The notes below the pieces were generated by a model. It did no database searches. It was not told where the DNA came from and saw only the letters and a list, made by a program, of their open reading frames with translations. From Actinomycetota bacterium (GTDB taxonomy: Bacteria > Actinomycetota > Acidimicrobiia > Acidimicrobiales > Ilumatobacteraceae): a DNA stretch of 22,585 nt. A program made the translations under genes and the position numbers. Positions 13,821-22,585 of the stretch are shown in pieces. Location: contig WLFB01000001.1 in the NCBI GenBank assembly GCA_009703975.1, forward strand, positions 1 through 22,585, in the 5' to 3' direction. Each line of letters opens with the position of its first letter. Position 1 is the stretch's first letter.

Positions 13821-15839
13821 TTAGCTGGCGCGGCGAGAACCCCGACGGCGGGAAAGTTGTCGCTTGTGTTCGATGAAATCAACAAGCAAATATTCGCCAA
13901 GATTTTCTGGGCTTGTAAAAAATGCTCGACCATGATTGATCGCGGTTAGTTGCTCAATAAACGCTTGCAACGCATGTGATGCATCAAGCATAAAAGTGTT
14001 TATCCGTATGCCTTCGCGGGTCGCCCGCATGACTTCGCTCAAGGTCGCTTCAACCGTTTCGCGAACTGGCGGATAGTTGAAAAATACATCTCCGGACTTT
14101 GAAATATGGGCCGTCGGTTCGCCATCGGTGATCATAATTATTTGCTTCGTGCCACTCTGGCGCGACAACATTTTGCGGGCCAACATAAACCCGTGTTGCA
14201 TGTTGGTGCCGTAAACAAAATCCCAGGAAACCTCAGGCAATTGCTGTGGCGTAAGTTCGCGAGCTACCTCGCTAAAACCAACAATACCCAAATAGTCACG
14301 CGGAAACTGCGTGCTCATCAAAGAGTGCAGTGCCATAGCAACTTTCTTGGCAGGCAGAAAGTAGTCGCGCATCGGCATCGATAATGAAAGATCCAACATC
14401 AACACAGTTGATGATCTTGTTAGATGTTCTGTCTGCTCAATTTCAAAATCATCGGCAGAGAGCTTAAGCGGAACTGTCGAGCCTTGACGTTGCAATGCAT
14501 TACGCAATGTTCGCTGCAGATCTAATTGAAACGGGTCACCGTATTCGTATGGCTTTGTGTCGTAAGTTCTCTCATGTCCGACTCCTAGGCGCTCAACTTG
14601 GTGTTGCCCGAGACGGTCTTTTTCCAAGGATCCGAACACATCCCGCAACGCATTCGCACCAATTTTTCGCAAACCGCTGGGCGTAAGTTCAAGTTTGCCT
14701 TCTACCTGATCAATCAACCCTGAGTCTTTCAATTTCTTTGTCAATTGAGCCATTTGCTCAAGTGACTTTGCAGCATCTTCACCCAACATTTCTCGAACAC
14801 GATCTAAGTCGGCTTCAGCCAAAGCTGATGGCGATGATGCATTGCGCAACAAATTATCTAATTGGTCGAGTTCACCGAGTTCTTGCATTGCTTGCATTGC
14901 CTGACTAAAACCCATCGGTTCATCGCCAGTGAACTCATGTGACTGACCCCAGCCTTTTTGTGGAAACATGCCCTGTAGCTTTTGCGAAAGCTGATCCATT
15001 TGCCATCGTAGATCCATGTCTTCTAAAAGTTTTTCACTGAGTTGGCGCATCTGATCGCGCTGCTCGGGTGTCATTGAATTCAACATCGCTTGGGCGTTCG
15101 CCATTCGCTGAGCCATGATTTCAAGTAACTCATCAAGTGTCTCCGGATTTTCAGGAAAAAAATCTCCAAAATTCTCCATGAACTGCTCAAATTTCGGGTC
15201 TTCACCGCGCTCGCGAGATTCAAGCATTTCATTTAATGCAGCCATCATGTCTTTCATTCTCTGCATATCTTGCGGGGTCAGATTTTCTACCGCGCCAGAC
15301 ATTTGGTCAAGCATCTGTTGCATTATTTGTTGACGGAGTTTTTCGAGTAGCGCTTCAAATCGTTGCTTTGATTCAGACGATTGAAAGTCGTAATGTTCGA
15401 GTTCGTTGATTTTGCCTGCTAAATCACTTGGCAACATGTCAAGACGAAAATTGCGCTCTTGAGCTGACTCTTTGGCAACTTCAGCGCGACGTTGATCGCC
15501 TGATTGTTCTGCCGACATAAGAGCTTCGTCAATCGCATGCCGTTCTTCATCAACGAGATCATCTAGTTCTGCTGAGATTTCGCTGTACACACCACCCAGA
15601 TCGCCACGATCTTTTATCTCTTCGCGACGCTCACGTAGTCGCTGCATCATCTCGCGAAGTCCCATTAACTGGTCACCACGTTCGTTGCGCATACCTTCTT
15701 GCATCAACCGACGCAATGCGGCGTTCACATCACCGTGATACAACAGGTCGTCAGTTATTTCATCCACGATGCTTTGTGCATCAAATTCAAAACCACGTTG
15801 TGTTCCATCCCAACGTGAATAATTAAAGCGACTAACCAC
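13821..15839 (-). CDS. VWA-domain protein partnered with a MoxR ATPase
   Basis: The 672-aa soluble protein has a long helical N-terminal part (about 20-400) very rich in Met, Gln, Glu and Arg (for example LREMMQRLRERREEI at 61-75 and the QQIMQQMLDQM segment at 170-180), likely coiled coil. A C-terminal von Willebrand A domain begins near 475. Its MIDAS metal site is intact: D483-L-S-L-S487, T545 in the GTN segment and D572 in TDGE. The C-terminus is basic (RRRGSRRAS). Length and layout match the mycobacterial partner of a MoxR/Mg-chelatase-like ATPase (Rv0959, from memory). Such pairs are thought to act as chaperone or metal-insertion machines. The start is GTG with TAGCGT exactly 6 nt upstream, so it is probably leaderless. 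Its MoxR partner is separated from it by a cyclase gene on the other strand. Confidence 0.9.
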   Translation of the reverse strand: MVSRFNYSRWDGTQRGFEFDAQSIVDEITDDLLYHGDVNAALRRLMQEGMRNERGDQLMGLREMMQRLRERREEIKDRGDLGGVYSEISAELDDLVDEERHAIDEALMSAEQSGDQRRAEVAKESAQERNFRLDMLPSDLAGKINELEHYDFQSSESKQRFEALLEKLRQQIMQQMLDQMSGAVENLTPQDMQRMKDMMAALNEMLESRERGEDPKFEQFMENFGDFFPENPETLDELLEIMAQRMANAQAMLNSMTPEQRDQMRQLSEKLLEDMDLRWQMDQLSQKLQGMFPQKGWGQSHEFTGDEPMGFSQAMQAMQELGELDQLDNLLRNASSPSALAEADLDRVREMLGEDAAKSLEQMAQLTKKLKDSGLIDQVEGKLELTPSGLRKIGANALRDVFGSLEKDRLGQHQVERLGVGHERTYDTKPYEYGDPFQLDLQRTLRNALQRQGSTVPLKLSADDFEIEQTEHLTRSSTVLMLDLSLSMPMRDYFLPAKKVAMALHSLMSTQFPRDYLGIVGFSEVARELTPQQLPEVSWDFVYGTNMQHGFMLARKMLSRQSGTKQIIMITDGEPTAHISKSGDVFFNYPPVRETVEATLSEVMRATREGIRINTFMLDASHALQAFIEQLTAINHGRAFFTSPENLGEYLLVDFIEHKRQLSRRRGSRRAS

Positions 15840-15845
15840 AATCGC

Positions 15846-15851
15846 ACGCTA
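15846..15851 (-). promoter_or_regulatory. Candidate leaderless -10 element of the VWA gene
   Basis: TAGCGT on the minus strand, exactly 6 nt before the GTG at 15839; no Shine-Dalgarno is present. It shows that the VWA gene probably has its own promoter despite pairing with the MoxR gene. Confidence 0.5.
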
Positions 15852-15880
15852 GTACTGACGGCCGTAGACTGATAATTCGT

Positions 15881-16432
15881 ATGAGATTTCCTAGAACCTT
15901 TATTTTCGTAGACCTTTCTGGGTTCACGAACTATATGGAGACCAATGGCGATCGCAAGGCAACTGCGTTGCTGGCCGAGTTTCGTGCGGTAGCCCGGGCG
16001 ATTGCTTCAGAGCGAGGCGTGCGAATTGACAAGTTTCTCGGCGACGGGTTAATGGCCGTGGCTGTTGAGCAAATCGAGGGCATTACATTTGCCTTAGAAC
16101 TTGACCGCCGAGCCGAAACAGTTTGTGCACCACTGAAACTGCGAATTGGTATTGCCACGGGTGACACAATGCTGTTTGAGGGCGACGACTACATTGGCTC
16201 GGCACCAAATCTTGCGGCACGACTTTGTGACCAAGCCATCGGAATAGGTGTTTTGATTGCGACCGAGCAGATAATTGAACTTCCGCAAGGCGTCACGACA
16301 AAACAACACGATGCGATCAAACTTCATGGATTCAATGAGCCCATCAATGTTTCGGTACTTGTAGGTCGACCCGTTATCGCTGAGCGCCATGACACCACCG
16401 AAATCTGGACTCAGCGACTACCTATTGATTGA
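15881..16432 (+). CDS. Class III adenylate/guanylate cyclase, single catalytic domain
   Basis: A 183-aa protein that is nearly all cyclase homology domain. Catalytic features: FVDLSGFT with metal-binding D11, DKFLGDGLMA with K51 (purine-recognition position) and second metal Asp D55, RIGIATGD (88-95), and the SAPNLAARL segment with N110 and R114 (transition-state residues). It has no visible membrane, HAMP or receiver domain, so it is a soluble stand-alone cyclase, which must homodimerise. The adenylate or guanylate specificity is not certain; the Lys at 51 leans to adenylate. GATAAT (15871-15876) or TAGACT (15865-15870) could be its -10. It lies on the plus strand between the minus-strand MoxR and VWA genes, 41 bp from the VWA start and 34 bp from the MoxR stop. 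Confidence 0.88.
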   Translation: MRFPRTFIFVDLSGFTNYMETNGDRKATALLAEFRAVARAIASERGVRIDKFLGDGLMAVAVEQIEGITFALELDRRAETVCAPLKLRIGIATGDTMLFEGDDYIGSAPNLAARLCDQAIGIGVLIATEQIIELPQGVTTKQHDAIKLHGFNEPINVSVLVGRPVIAERHDTTEIWTQRLPID

Positions 16433-16485
16433 TTTTTAGTGCGTTGACTAATTTTTAGCGCGTTGATTAGCTTTTGGCGCGATAA
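16429..16485. repeat. Three degenerate 19-bp tandem repeats at the cyclase/MoxR convergent end
   Basis: Units TTGATTTTTAGTGCGTTGA (16429-16447), CTAATTTTTAGCGCGTTGA (16448-16466) and TTAGCTTTTGGCGCGATAA (16467-16485). Units 1 and 2 agree at 16 of 19 positions, units 2 and 3 at 13 of 19. Unit 3 is the coding 3' end of the MoxR gene including its stop; unit 1 overlaps the stop of the cyclase. The gap therefore looks like a decayed duplication of a gene end. Confidence 0.65.
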
Positions 16486-17891
16486 ACCGCTCGACCGGCC
16501 GTTGCGTCTTTGTTTAATCGTTTTGATAGGTGTAAGCCTTCAAGCACGAATTCAACGGCACTTGCGATTGCTGCCGGAGACTCATCACCATTCGTAAGCC
16601 CATTTATAGACGTGCGAAGCGCGGGCATTTTTTCAAGAAGCACAACATAATCGGCCGAGATAATGTCCTCACCAGTTTGCACAACAACACCCTCAATGAA
16701 TTCTTCTGCGACTGCACGAAGATTTTCTGAGTCACTGTGTTGTTTGAAAACTTGTAACACCGCTCCGCGAACTAGTTGCTGAAAAATCTGACCTTCGCGA
16801 CCATCTTCAACAGCGTCAATTTCAATTTTTCCGGCAGTTGATGCCGCAATTGCGTCTAGATCACTAACTCGCGGGACCACATCAGTTTCACCAGCACGCA
16901 ACGATCTACGCACTGCATTTGCACACAACAGTTCTTGATTACTCGTAGTTAAACGAACACTTACGCCACTGCGTTGATTGACCTGGCTGTTGGCGCGAGC
17001 AAGATGACTGATTGTGGCAATAATTTCTTCCATGAACTTTGGCGTTCGAACTTGAACTGCGCCAATGCTGGCAGGGCGCGATTCTTGCCGCACAACTGCA
17101 ATTTCGGTTTCAATGTCAAGCGGATAATGCGTGCGAATTTGGCTACCAAATCGATCTTTAAGCGGTGTGATGATTCGTCCACGATTTGTGTAATCGTCAG
17201 GGTTGGCTGAGGCGACCAACATCACGTCTAGTGGTAAACGGATTTTGTAACCTCGAATTTGAATATCGCGCTCTTCAAGAACATTTAGCAACCCAACTTG
17301 AATTCGTTCTGAAAGATCTGGCAATTCGTTTATCGCGAAAATTCCGCGATTGCAGCGCGGTACTAACCCGTAGTGCAAAGTCAACTCATCGCTGAGATAG
17401 CGACCCTCTGCAACTTTGATCGGGTCAACTTCGCCGATTAAGTCGGCGATAGAAGTATCTGGTGTGGCAAGCTTTTCGCCGTATCGCAGACTTCGATGCA
17501 CCCATGAGATTGGAGTGGCATCACCATGTTGCGCAACTAGTTCACGCGATTGACGCGACACTGGCGCGTAAGGGTCGTCATTGATTTCGCTGCCTGAAAC
17601 AATCGGCATCCATTCGTCGAGCAGAAAAATTAGCGAGCGAATTATTCGCGTCTTTGCTTGACCCCGTTCTCCGAGAAACACAATGTCGTGGCCAGCGAGT
17701 AACGCGTTCTCAAGTTGTGGCATAACTGTTTCTTCAAAGCCAAGAACTCCTGCGAATAATTGTTCGCCAGCAGTTATTCTCGCGACTGCATTTTTTCGAA
17801 TTTCTTCTTTAACTGCAACTGATTTCCATCCGGCTTTTTTCAATTCGCCGAGAGTTTTTGCAAGATTTTCTGGGGTCTCAAGTTCAGTCAT
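16467..17891 (-). CDS. MoxR-type AAA+ ATPase (magnesium-chelatase-subunit-I-like)
   Basis: The 474-aa AAA+ protein has Walker A G74-E-R-G-Q-A-K-T81, a Walker B at 184-190 (IFAINEL, with Asn-Glu in place of the usual Asp-Glu), sensor-1 region VASANPDD (226-233), and the PLKDRFGSQIRTHYP segment (243-257) holding the arginine-finger candidate. A C-terminal lid with RSGVSVRLTTSNQE (about 307-320) follows. The family acts with VWA-domain partners to remodel protein complexes or insert metals. The match is to the mycobacterial Rv0958 type. The ATG has no Shine-Dalgarno but TAATGT 6 nt upstream (17903-17898). Its partner VWA gene lies beyond the opposite-strand cyclase. The exact substrate is unknown. 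Confidence 0.9.
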   Translation of the reverse strand: MTELETPENLAKTLGELKKAGWKSVAVKEEIRKNAVARITAGEQLFAGVLGFEETVMPQLENALLAGHDIVFLGERGQAKTRIIRSLIFLLDEWMPIVSGSEINDDPYAPVSRQSRELVAQHGDATPISWVHRSLRYGEKLATPDTSIADLIGEVDPIKVAEGRYLSDELTLHYGLVPRCNRGIFAINELPDLSERIQVGLLNVLEERDIQIRGYKIRLPLDVMLVASANPDDYTNRGRIITPLKDRFGSQIRTHYPLDIETEIAVVRQESRPASIGAVQVRTPKFMEEIIATISHLARANSQVNQRSGVSVRLTTSNQELLCANAVRRSLRAGETDVVPRVSDLDAIAASTAGKIEIDAVEDGREGQIFQQLVRGAVLQVFKQHSDSENLRAVAEEFIEGVVVQTGEDIISADYVVLLEKMPALRTSINGLTNGDESPAAIASAVEFVLEGLHLSKRLNKDATAGRAVYRAKS

Positions 17892-17897
17892 GACTTG

Positions 17898-17903
17898 ACA
17901 TTA
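17898..17903 (-). promoter_or_regulatory. Candidate leaderless -10 element of the MoxR gene
   Basis: TAATGT on the minus strand, exactly 6 nt before the ATG at 17891. The whole gap to the protease gene is 67 bp and contains no clear terminator. Confidence 0.5.
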
Positions 17904-17958
17904 GTTGCATTAAATAGACTTTGACTAGGCCAACAACTATTTCTGCTGTAAATCTTGG

Positions 17959-20900
17959 CTACTTGCCAGCTTTCGAAGCGGTGGTATTTGCAGTAACTGC
18001 CGCTTTAGAAGTAGCAGTTTTCGAAGTTGCATTTTTAGAAGTAGCAGTCTTAGTTTTTGCACCACTATTTGTGTTCTGCTTTGGCGAACTTGACCCGATC
18101 GCAACTGTCTTTTTAGGTGATGCTGAAACAGCACCATCTTTGTCAACAACGACAATCTGGAAAGTGTTTACTCCACCTGGATTATCAGCGACTTTGATTG
18201 ACGCTGCAGCAGATGCAGGAACAGTGCTCACAAGGATTCCGTTGCGGTAGATGTTGACTGTTGCGCCCGTTTTTGCAGTCACTTTAAAAGTCACAGCGTT
18301 ACCAACTGCCTTGGCGGTTGCTGCTGCTTGTGGAGTATTGACTAAAAGAGGTGGCATTGGTTGACCAAGTGTTGGGCGATTTGCACTATCACCGTTTGAA
18401 GTTTGGAACCCTGTTGGAAAACCATTTGGAATTATCGGTGCACCTGCACCAGTTGGCAGAACATTCGGAATATTCGGAATTGCACCGTTTAAATTCGGCA
18501 CCGATGTAAACGTATTAACAGGAATCAACGATCGAATTAGAACAGTTGTCGTAGTTGCACGGCTACCGCCACCGCCACCGCCACCACCGCCACTACTTCC
18601 CCCGCCGCCGCCACTGCTTCCACCACCGCCGCCAGACGAAGGTGCGGCCGTAGTAGTTGTTGTGCCGCCGCTAGTTGTGAACGAATAATTACTGGTTGTT
18701 GTACCACGAGAGTCAGTGACAGTTGCAGATGCATAGTAAGTAGTGCCGCTATCAAGTTCTCCGAGTTGTGAGATTCCATATCCACCGCCACATGTAGACC
18801 CGCTACCGCTGCCGCTGGCACGAGCAACAATGTTCGTCAGCGCAGCGTTTCTCGCCAAGACACCACTCGTCATATGCCAATCAACGCAGGAGAAATTAAA
18901 TTCGACGACACCGTTATTAAGTGTCCAAGAGACTGTCGGACGACTTGGGATTGTTGTCGTAGTGGTAGTCGTTGTCGATGTTGTTGTCGTTGTTGTCGTT
19001 GCACCAGTTGATGAACCTGCTGGTGGCGAAGCACTCAACAACGAATAAGCCAAAATATTTGGTGAGCCACTACCTGGACCAGTAACAACACCAGCAGTCG
19101 CAGATGAAGTTATCCATGATGTAACACCCGAAACCGAAAGCGACGAATTTGCGCTTAGCGCTAATGCCGCAATACCGGCCACATGCGGAGAAGCCATTGA
19201 TGTGCCAGAGATTGTGTTAGTTGCACTATTCGATGTGTACCAAGAAGAAGTGATGTTTGAGCCGGGTGCAAACACATCAACGCATGAGCCATAATTTGAA
19301 AATGACGATCTATCGTCGGCCGAAGTTGTTGATCCGACAGTTATCGCTGAAGAAGCAGCGGCTGGAGAATAATTACACGCATCTGCATTTGAGTTTCCGG
19401 CTGCGACAACAAATACAACACCATCATCAACACCACGAGCAACTGCGAGATCAAGTGCGGCCGAGCGAGAGCCACCAAGACTCATGTTGGCAACAGCAGC
19501 CACACCGCTTTGGTGATTCTCAACTACCCAGTCGATGCCAGCAATTACACCTGAGGTTGAGCCAGAACCACCACAGTCAAGAACGCGAACTGCAATCAGT
19601 GATGCGCTCGGTGCGACACCATAATTAGAACCAGCGACCGTACCGGCAACGTGAGTTCCGTGGCCGTTACAGTCTTCGGATCCGCGACCATCGGAGATTG
19701 AGCTAAAGCCGGGCGTAACTCGCCCACCAAACTCACCATGACTAGCCAAAATACCGGTATCAATTATGTATGCGTTGACACCAGCACCCGAATAATTTCG
19801 CGCGTAAAGACTGTTGAGTGGCAGGTTGCGTTGATCAATTCGATCTAATCCCCATGACAATGCGGTTACTCCACCGTCAGGGTTCGCAACCGGAGTCACA
19901 GCGCTAGATGCAGCCGACGCAATTGAAGTGCCTGCCGAGTTAGTCGCCGTAACAGTAAACGTGTAAGCAACTCCGTTAGTTAAACCACTAACTACACAAG
20001 TCAGAGCACCAGAAGTTGAGCAGGTCTTAGCCCCAGGTGATGACGTTGTGGTGTAACTCGTGATTGTTGCATTGCCATCGCTAGTGGGTGCAAGCCAATA
20101 AAGATTTGCCGACGCGTTGCCTGCACTCGCACGAACATTTTGTGGGGCCGTTGGTGCTTGCGGAATAGGGGCTGCGGTGTATTGCCAATTGAGACGAGTT
20201 GAACCTTTTTTTCCACTGTAACCATCGATTGCAATTTGATATGTCGTACCACTTCTTACAGCAACTGTTACTCGGCTCCAGACACCTATTTCACCAACTG
20301 CGTCATCGTTAACCGCGACCGTTGTCAAACCGTTTACCGCAGATCCTGTGTAAACGCCAAGAAGCGTGTCGAAGTCGCTCGACAAAGTTGTTAAAACTAA
20401 AGTGCCAGTTTCGGTCGCAACCCACTTGTACCAAATTGATGCGCTCGGCGCATAACCACCGTGGGTTGGTTCGCCAGATTCACGAGTTGAAGTGAGTGTC
20501 GAACTTAATGTGAAACTATTTGCACCCGAGATAGCGATCGCACCAGAAAACGGATCGTTCAAAAGTGACCCAATTGTCGTTATTGGAGCGGTGGCACTTG
20601 TTGGCACACCTGTGCCTGCCGAGTTTGTCGCTTGGACTCGAAAAATATGACTAACGCCAACGCTGAGTGTGCGCATTGAAACAAAAGTTGAAGTGCTTAC
20701 GCCATCAACGAATGTTGTCCACGTTGTTCCGGAATTAGTTGAATATTGAATTGTGTAGTCGGTAATAAATGCGCCACCATCAGACGTTGGTTCTTCCCAA
20801 TCAAGATCTACTTGACCAGTGCGCGCAGTAACCGTCAGACTTGTCGGTGCCCCCGGAGCAATCGGTGTCCATGGCGTGGAAGCATCTGAAGCTACTGACG

Positions 20901-22585
20901 GCTGACTTAACCCAATCGCGTTTTGTGCGCGAACACGAAAGATATGCGCAACGCCATCGGCGAGTGGGCTTACCGTTCTTGCAACATTTGCGCACACGCA
21001 ACCTGCAACACCTGTCCATCCACTCCAAGTTGTCCACGTAACGCCATCGTTAACTGAATATTCGATTACATAATTTGTGATCGGCGAACCACCGATAGAA
21101 GTTGGTGCACCCCAACGAATTGCTACGTAACCAGGCCCAATTTGGGCGTCGTTTACACAACAAGGCTCAGAAGGAACACCCGGTGCAGCGGCAGCCGATG
21201 ATGCTGACACCGCACTTGTTCCGGCGCCGTTAACTGCACGAACTCTAAAAATGTAAGTGGTGCCACTTGTCAGGCCCGTGACAGTTACAGAAGTATTTGG
21301 AGTGAAATTGTCGACAAAAAGTGACCACGAAACACCAGCGTTGCTTGAATATTCGATGACGTAGTCAACTACCGAACTTCCGCCATCGGTGAGTGGTGCT
21401 GTCCATCGAATTGCAATTTGATCTAGAGAAACTGTAGAAATCAGAACATCGCGTGGCGCGCTAGGTACAGCCACGCTCCATGGAGTTGCAGAAACCACAC
21501 CCGATGCCGAACCGGTACCGATTGAATTAACTGCTTTAACCCGAAACAAATATGACGTGCCGTTGGTTAAGCCAGTAACAGTTGTTGCACGAGATGTTGA
21601 AACCCCATCGGCGAAAACCGTGTAGCTCGTGCCAGCATCGCTCGAGTATTCAATGACATAATCTGTCAGCGCAGAGCCACCAATTAGTAACGGTGCACTC
21701 CAAGTCAAACCAATACTTAGGTTGAGCGCTGTAGGCAAAAGCGAGTTCGGCGCACCAGGAATACCAATGGTTGCTGTCGTCGAACTTGATGGACTACTCG
21801 TACCCGCGCTGCTGACCGCACTCACCCGAAACAAGTACACAGTTGAGTTAACTAAACCAGTTACGGTCGCCGAAGTCGATGCTGATGTACCGTCATTAAA
21901 GGTTGACCACGCTGCGCCATTATTCGATGAGTATTCGACAACATAATCTGTAACTTCGTTGCCGTTACTAGATGTGGGTGCAACCCAACTTAAAGCCGCA
22001 GAGGCATTACCACCGATTGCAATTAAATCGCGTGGAACACTTGGCGCAATCGGAACAGGTGCCGACCATGCAGATTTTGTATACACCAATAAGTTGACAG
22101 AACCCGAACCAGCACCACTGATCGCATCAGGTGTTGCAAACGTAATTAATTTTTCTCTGACTGCTGCCGGTGACATTGCTGAATCTGATTCAAGAAGCAA
22201 TGCCGCTGCGCCCGCAACATGCGGAGATGCCATTGACGTGCCCGATAACGAACGGATTGCATTAGACGAAGAAAACCAAGACGAGACAATGCTCGAGCCT
22301 GGTGCAAAAATATCTAAGCAGTTACCGTAGTTTGAGTAACTTGCGCGTTCGTCGGCTGAGGTAGTTGCGCCCACCGTGATTGCGACCTGTGCAGACGCAG
22401 GTGAATAATTGCAAGCATTTGCATTGCTATTGCCTGCGGCAACTGCCATCACGATTCCATCGGAAACAGCATTTGCAACTGCTTCATTCATTGAAGATGA
22501 AAACGAACCACCAAGACTCATGTTGGCAACTGCAGGAACCCCAGACTGGTGATGAGTAATCATCCAGTTGATGCCAGCGATGACG
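17959..22585 (-). CDS. Giant secreted subtilase with two S8 domains and six FN3 repeats (5' end beyond the window)
   Basis: Open to the right edge: codons before the first Met (22563) read VIAGINW, matching the second catalytic domain, so the true start is outside the window. Order along the protein: C-terminal part of a first S8 peptidase domain (to about 22060) with the [11 protein letters not shown] serine box (Ser codon 22236-22234); five FN3-like domains (about 22056-20575); a PPC-like beta domain beginning [10 protein letters not shown] (about 20565-20180); a sixth FN3; a complete S8 domain (about 19870-19035) with D (IIDTG, 19761-19759), H (GHGTHVAG, 19662-19660) and S (19200-19198); a Thr-rich linker; a cysteine-containing beta domain; a Thr/Gly-Ser linker; an Ig-like domain; and a Lys/Thr/Ala tail with KTATSK-type repeats. 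Probably an exported or surface-attached protease. No LPxTG or membrane anchor is seen at the C-terminus. Confidence 0.92.
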   Translation of the reverse strand, partial: VIAGINWMITHHQSGVPAVANMSLGGSFSSSMNEAVANAVSDGIVMAVAAGNSNANACNYSPASAQVAITVGATTSADERASYSNYGNCLDIFAPGSSIVSSWFSSSNAIRSLSGTSMASPHVAGAAALLLESDSAMSPAAVREKLITFATPDAISGAGSGSVNLLVYTKSAWSAPVPIAPSVPRDLIAIGGNASAALSWVAPTSSNGNEVTDYVVEYSSNNGAAWSTFNDGTSASTSATVTGLVNSTVYLFRVSAVSSAGTSSPSSSTTATIGIPGAPNSLLPTALNLSIGLTWSAPLLIGGSALTDYVIEYSSDAGTSYTVFADGVSTSRATTVTGLTNGTSYLFRVKAVNSIGTGSASGVVSATPWSVAVPSAPRDVLISTVSLDQIAIRWTAPLTDGGSSVVDYVIEYSSNAGVSWSLFVDNFTPNTSVTVTGLTSGTTYIFRVRAVNGAGTSAVSASSAAAAPGVPSEPCCVNDAQIGPGYVAIRWGAPTSIGGSPITNYVIEYSVNDGVTWTTWSGWTGVAGCVCANVARTVSPLADGVAHIFRVRAQNAIGLSQPSVASDASTPWTPIAPGAPTSLTVTARTGQVDLDWEEPTSDGGAFITDYTIQYSTNSGTTWTTFVDGVSTSTFVSMRTLSVGVSHIFRVQATNSAGTGVPTSATAPITTIGSLLNDPFSGAIAISGANSFTLSSTLTSTRESGEPTHGGYAPSASIWYKWVATETGTLVLTTLSSDFDTLLGVYTGSAVNGLTTVAVNDDAVGEIGVWSRVTVAVRSGTTYQIAIDGYSGKKGSTRLNWQYTAAPIPQAPTAPQNVRASAGNASANLYWLAPTSDGNATITSYTTTSSPGAKTCSTSGALTCVVSGLTNGVAYTFTVTATNSAGTSIASAASSAVTPVANPDGGVTALSWGLDRIDQRNLPLNSLYARNYSGAGVNAYIIDTGILASHGEFGGRVTPGFSSISDGRGSEDCNGHGTHVAGTVAGSNYGVAPSASLIAVRVLDCGGSGSTSGVIAGIDWVVENHQSGVAAVANMSLGGSRSAALDLAVARGVDDGVVFVVAAGNSNADACNYSPAAASSAITVGSTTSADDRSSFSNYGSCVDVFAPGSNITSSWYTSNSATNTISGTSMASPHVAGIAALALSANSSLSVSGVTSWITSSATAGVVTGPGSGSPNILAYSLLSASPPAGSSTGATTTTTTTSTTTTTTTTIPSRPTVSWTLNNGVVEFNFSCVDWHMTSGVLARNAALTNIVARASGSGSGSTCGGGYGISQLGELDSGTTYYASATVTDSRGTTTSNYSFTTSGGTTTTTAAPSSGGGGGSSGGGGGSSGGGGGGGGGSRATTTTVLIRSLIPVNTFTSVPNLNGAIPNIPNVLPTGAGAPIIPNGFPTGFQTSNGDSANRPTLGQPMPPLLVNTPQAAATAKAVGNAVTFKVTAKTGATVNIYRNGILVSTVPASAAASIKVADNPGGVNTFQIVVVDKDGAVSASPKKTVAIGSSSPKQNTNSGAKTKTATSKNATSKTATSKAAVTANTTASKAGK
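18561..18640 (-). repeat. Gly/Ser simple-sequence linker in the protease gene
   Basis: GGC/GGT-type triplet runs encode [22 protein letters not shown] sequence. Together with the flanking ACA/ACT Thr runs this is low-complexity linker DNA, prone to slippage in whole triplets and so to length variation without frameshift. Confidence 0.8.
18950..19003 (-). repeat. Thr-rich simple-sequence linker after the second S8 domain
   Basis: A near-continuous run of ACN codons (plus one Ser) encodes about 18 residues of almost pure Thr. Such linkers are usually extended, protease-resistant spacers and possible O-glycosylation sites; glycosylation here is inference. Confidence 0.8.

Noticed and set aside
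17921..18250. Plus-strand hydrophobic-looking 109-aa frame
   Set aside because: Shadow of the Lys/Thr/Ala repeat tail of the protease, which reads as Val/Leu/Phe on the other strand.
18537..18830. Minus-strand Ala/Val-rich 97-aa frame
   Set aside because: Frame-shifted reading of the Gly/Thr linker simple repeats within the protease gene.
21959..22330. Plus-strand 123-aa open frame
   Set aside because: Antisense to the conserved S8/FN3 coding sequence; its composition reflects the opposite strand.
19035..22585. Spaced repeats resembling a repeat array (CRISPR-like)
   Set aside because: The period is about 290-320 bp and the repeats are coding FN3 domains; there are no short identical repeats with unique spacers.

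Overview
The window looks like a chromosomal segment of an actinomycete. WhiB, SenX3-RegX3 with PhoU, a DUF2342-type zincin-like protein, and a MoxR ATPase/VWA pair of the kind found in mycobacteria (my recollection: Rv0958/Rv0959) all point to Actinomycetota. The moderate-to-low GC (judged by eye), an MreB, and a secreted protease with Thr-rich and Gly-rich linkers suggest an Acidimicrobiia-type aquatic lineage; that finer placement is inference. Genes are packed tightly. No stretch above about 125 bp lacks a gene, and I see no rRNA, tRNA, CRISPR array, insertion sequence or prophage.

Layout. 1-292: 5' part of an unknown minus-strand gene that runs off the window. 378-1232: TesB-type acyl-CoA thioesterase. 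1270-3010 (minus): moaE, a small membrane protein and mreB in one tightly coupled operon, convergent with tesB. 3046-4257: DUF2342 zincin-like protein, divergent from moaE. 4247-8045 (minus): phoU-senX3-regX3 followed by an MFS transporter gene. 8169-10722 (minus): a small unknown gene and ppk1 (polyphosphate kinase). 10785-12335: ppx/gppA, divergent from the unknown gene. 12341-12520 (minus): tatA. 12567-13373: glutamate formimidoyltransferase-like gene. 13429-13707 (minus): whiB. 13821-17891: a MoxR AAA+ ATPase and a VWA protein, both minus strand, with a plus-strand class III nucleotidyl cyclase gene between them. 17959-22585 (minus): a very large secreted multidomain subtilase that runs off the right edge.

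How the genes fit together. Positions 7314-12335 form a phosphate/polyphosphate module: PhoU and SenX3-RegX3 sense and signal phosphate state, Ppk1 makes polyphosphate and Ppx degrades it. In the 123-bp gap upstream of phoU there is an array of 11-bp repeats (three of four carry TCAC at the same position) that resembles the PHO boxes of actinobacterial PhoP/RegX3 regulators, placed where a -35 element would be. This suggests autoregulation.

Points that stood out: the MFS gene has no ATG/GTG/TTG covering its first conserved segment; phoU is flanked by an imperfect inverted repeat; several genes have a TANNNT -10-like hexamer 6-8 nt before the start codon and no Shine-Dalgarno, suggesting leaderless mRNAs; three convergent gene ends carry short duplications or palindromes containing stop codons; and the terminal protease carries two S8 catalytic domains in one polypeptide.
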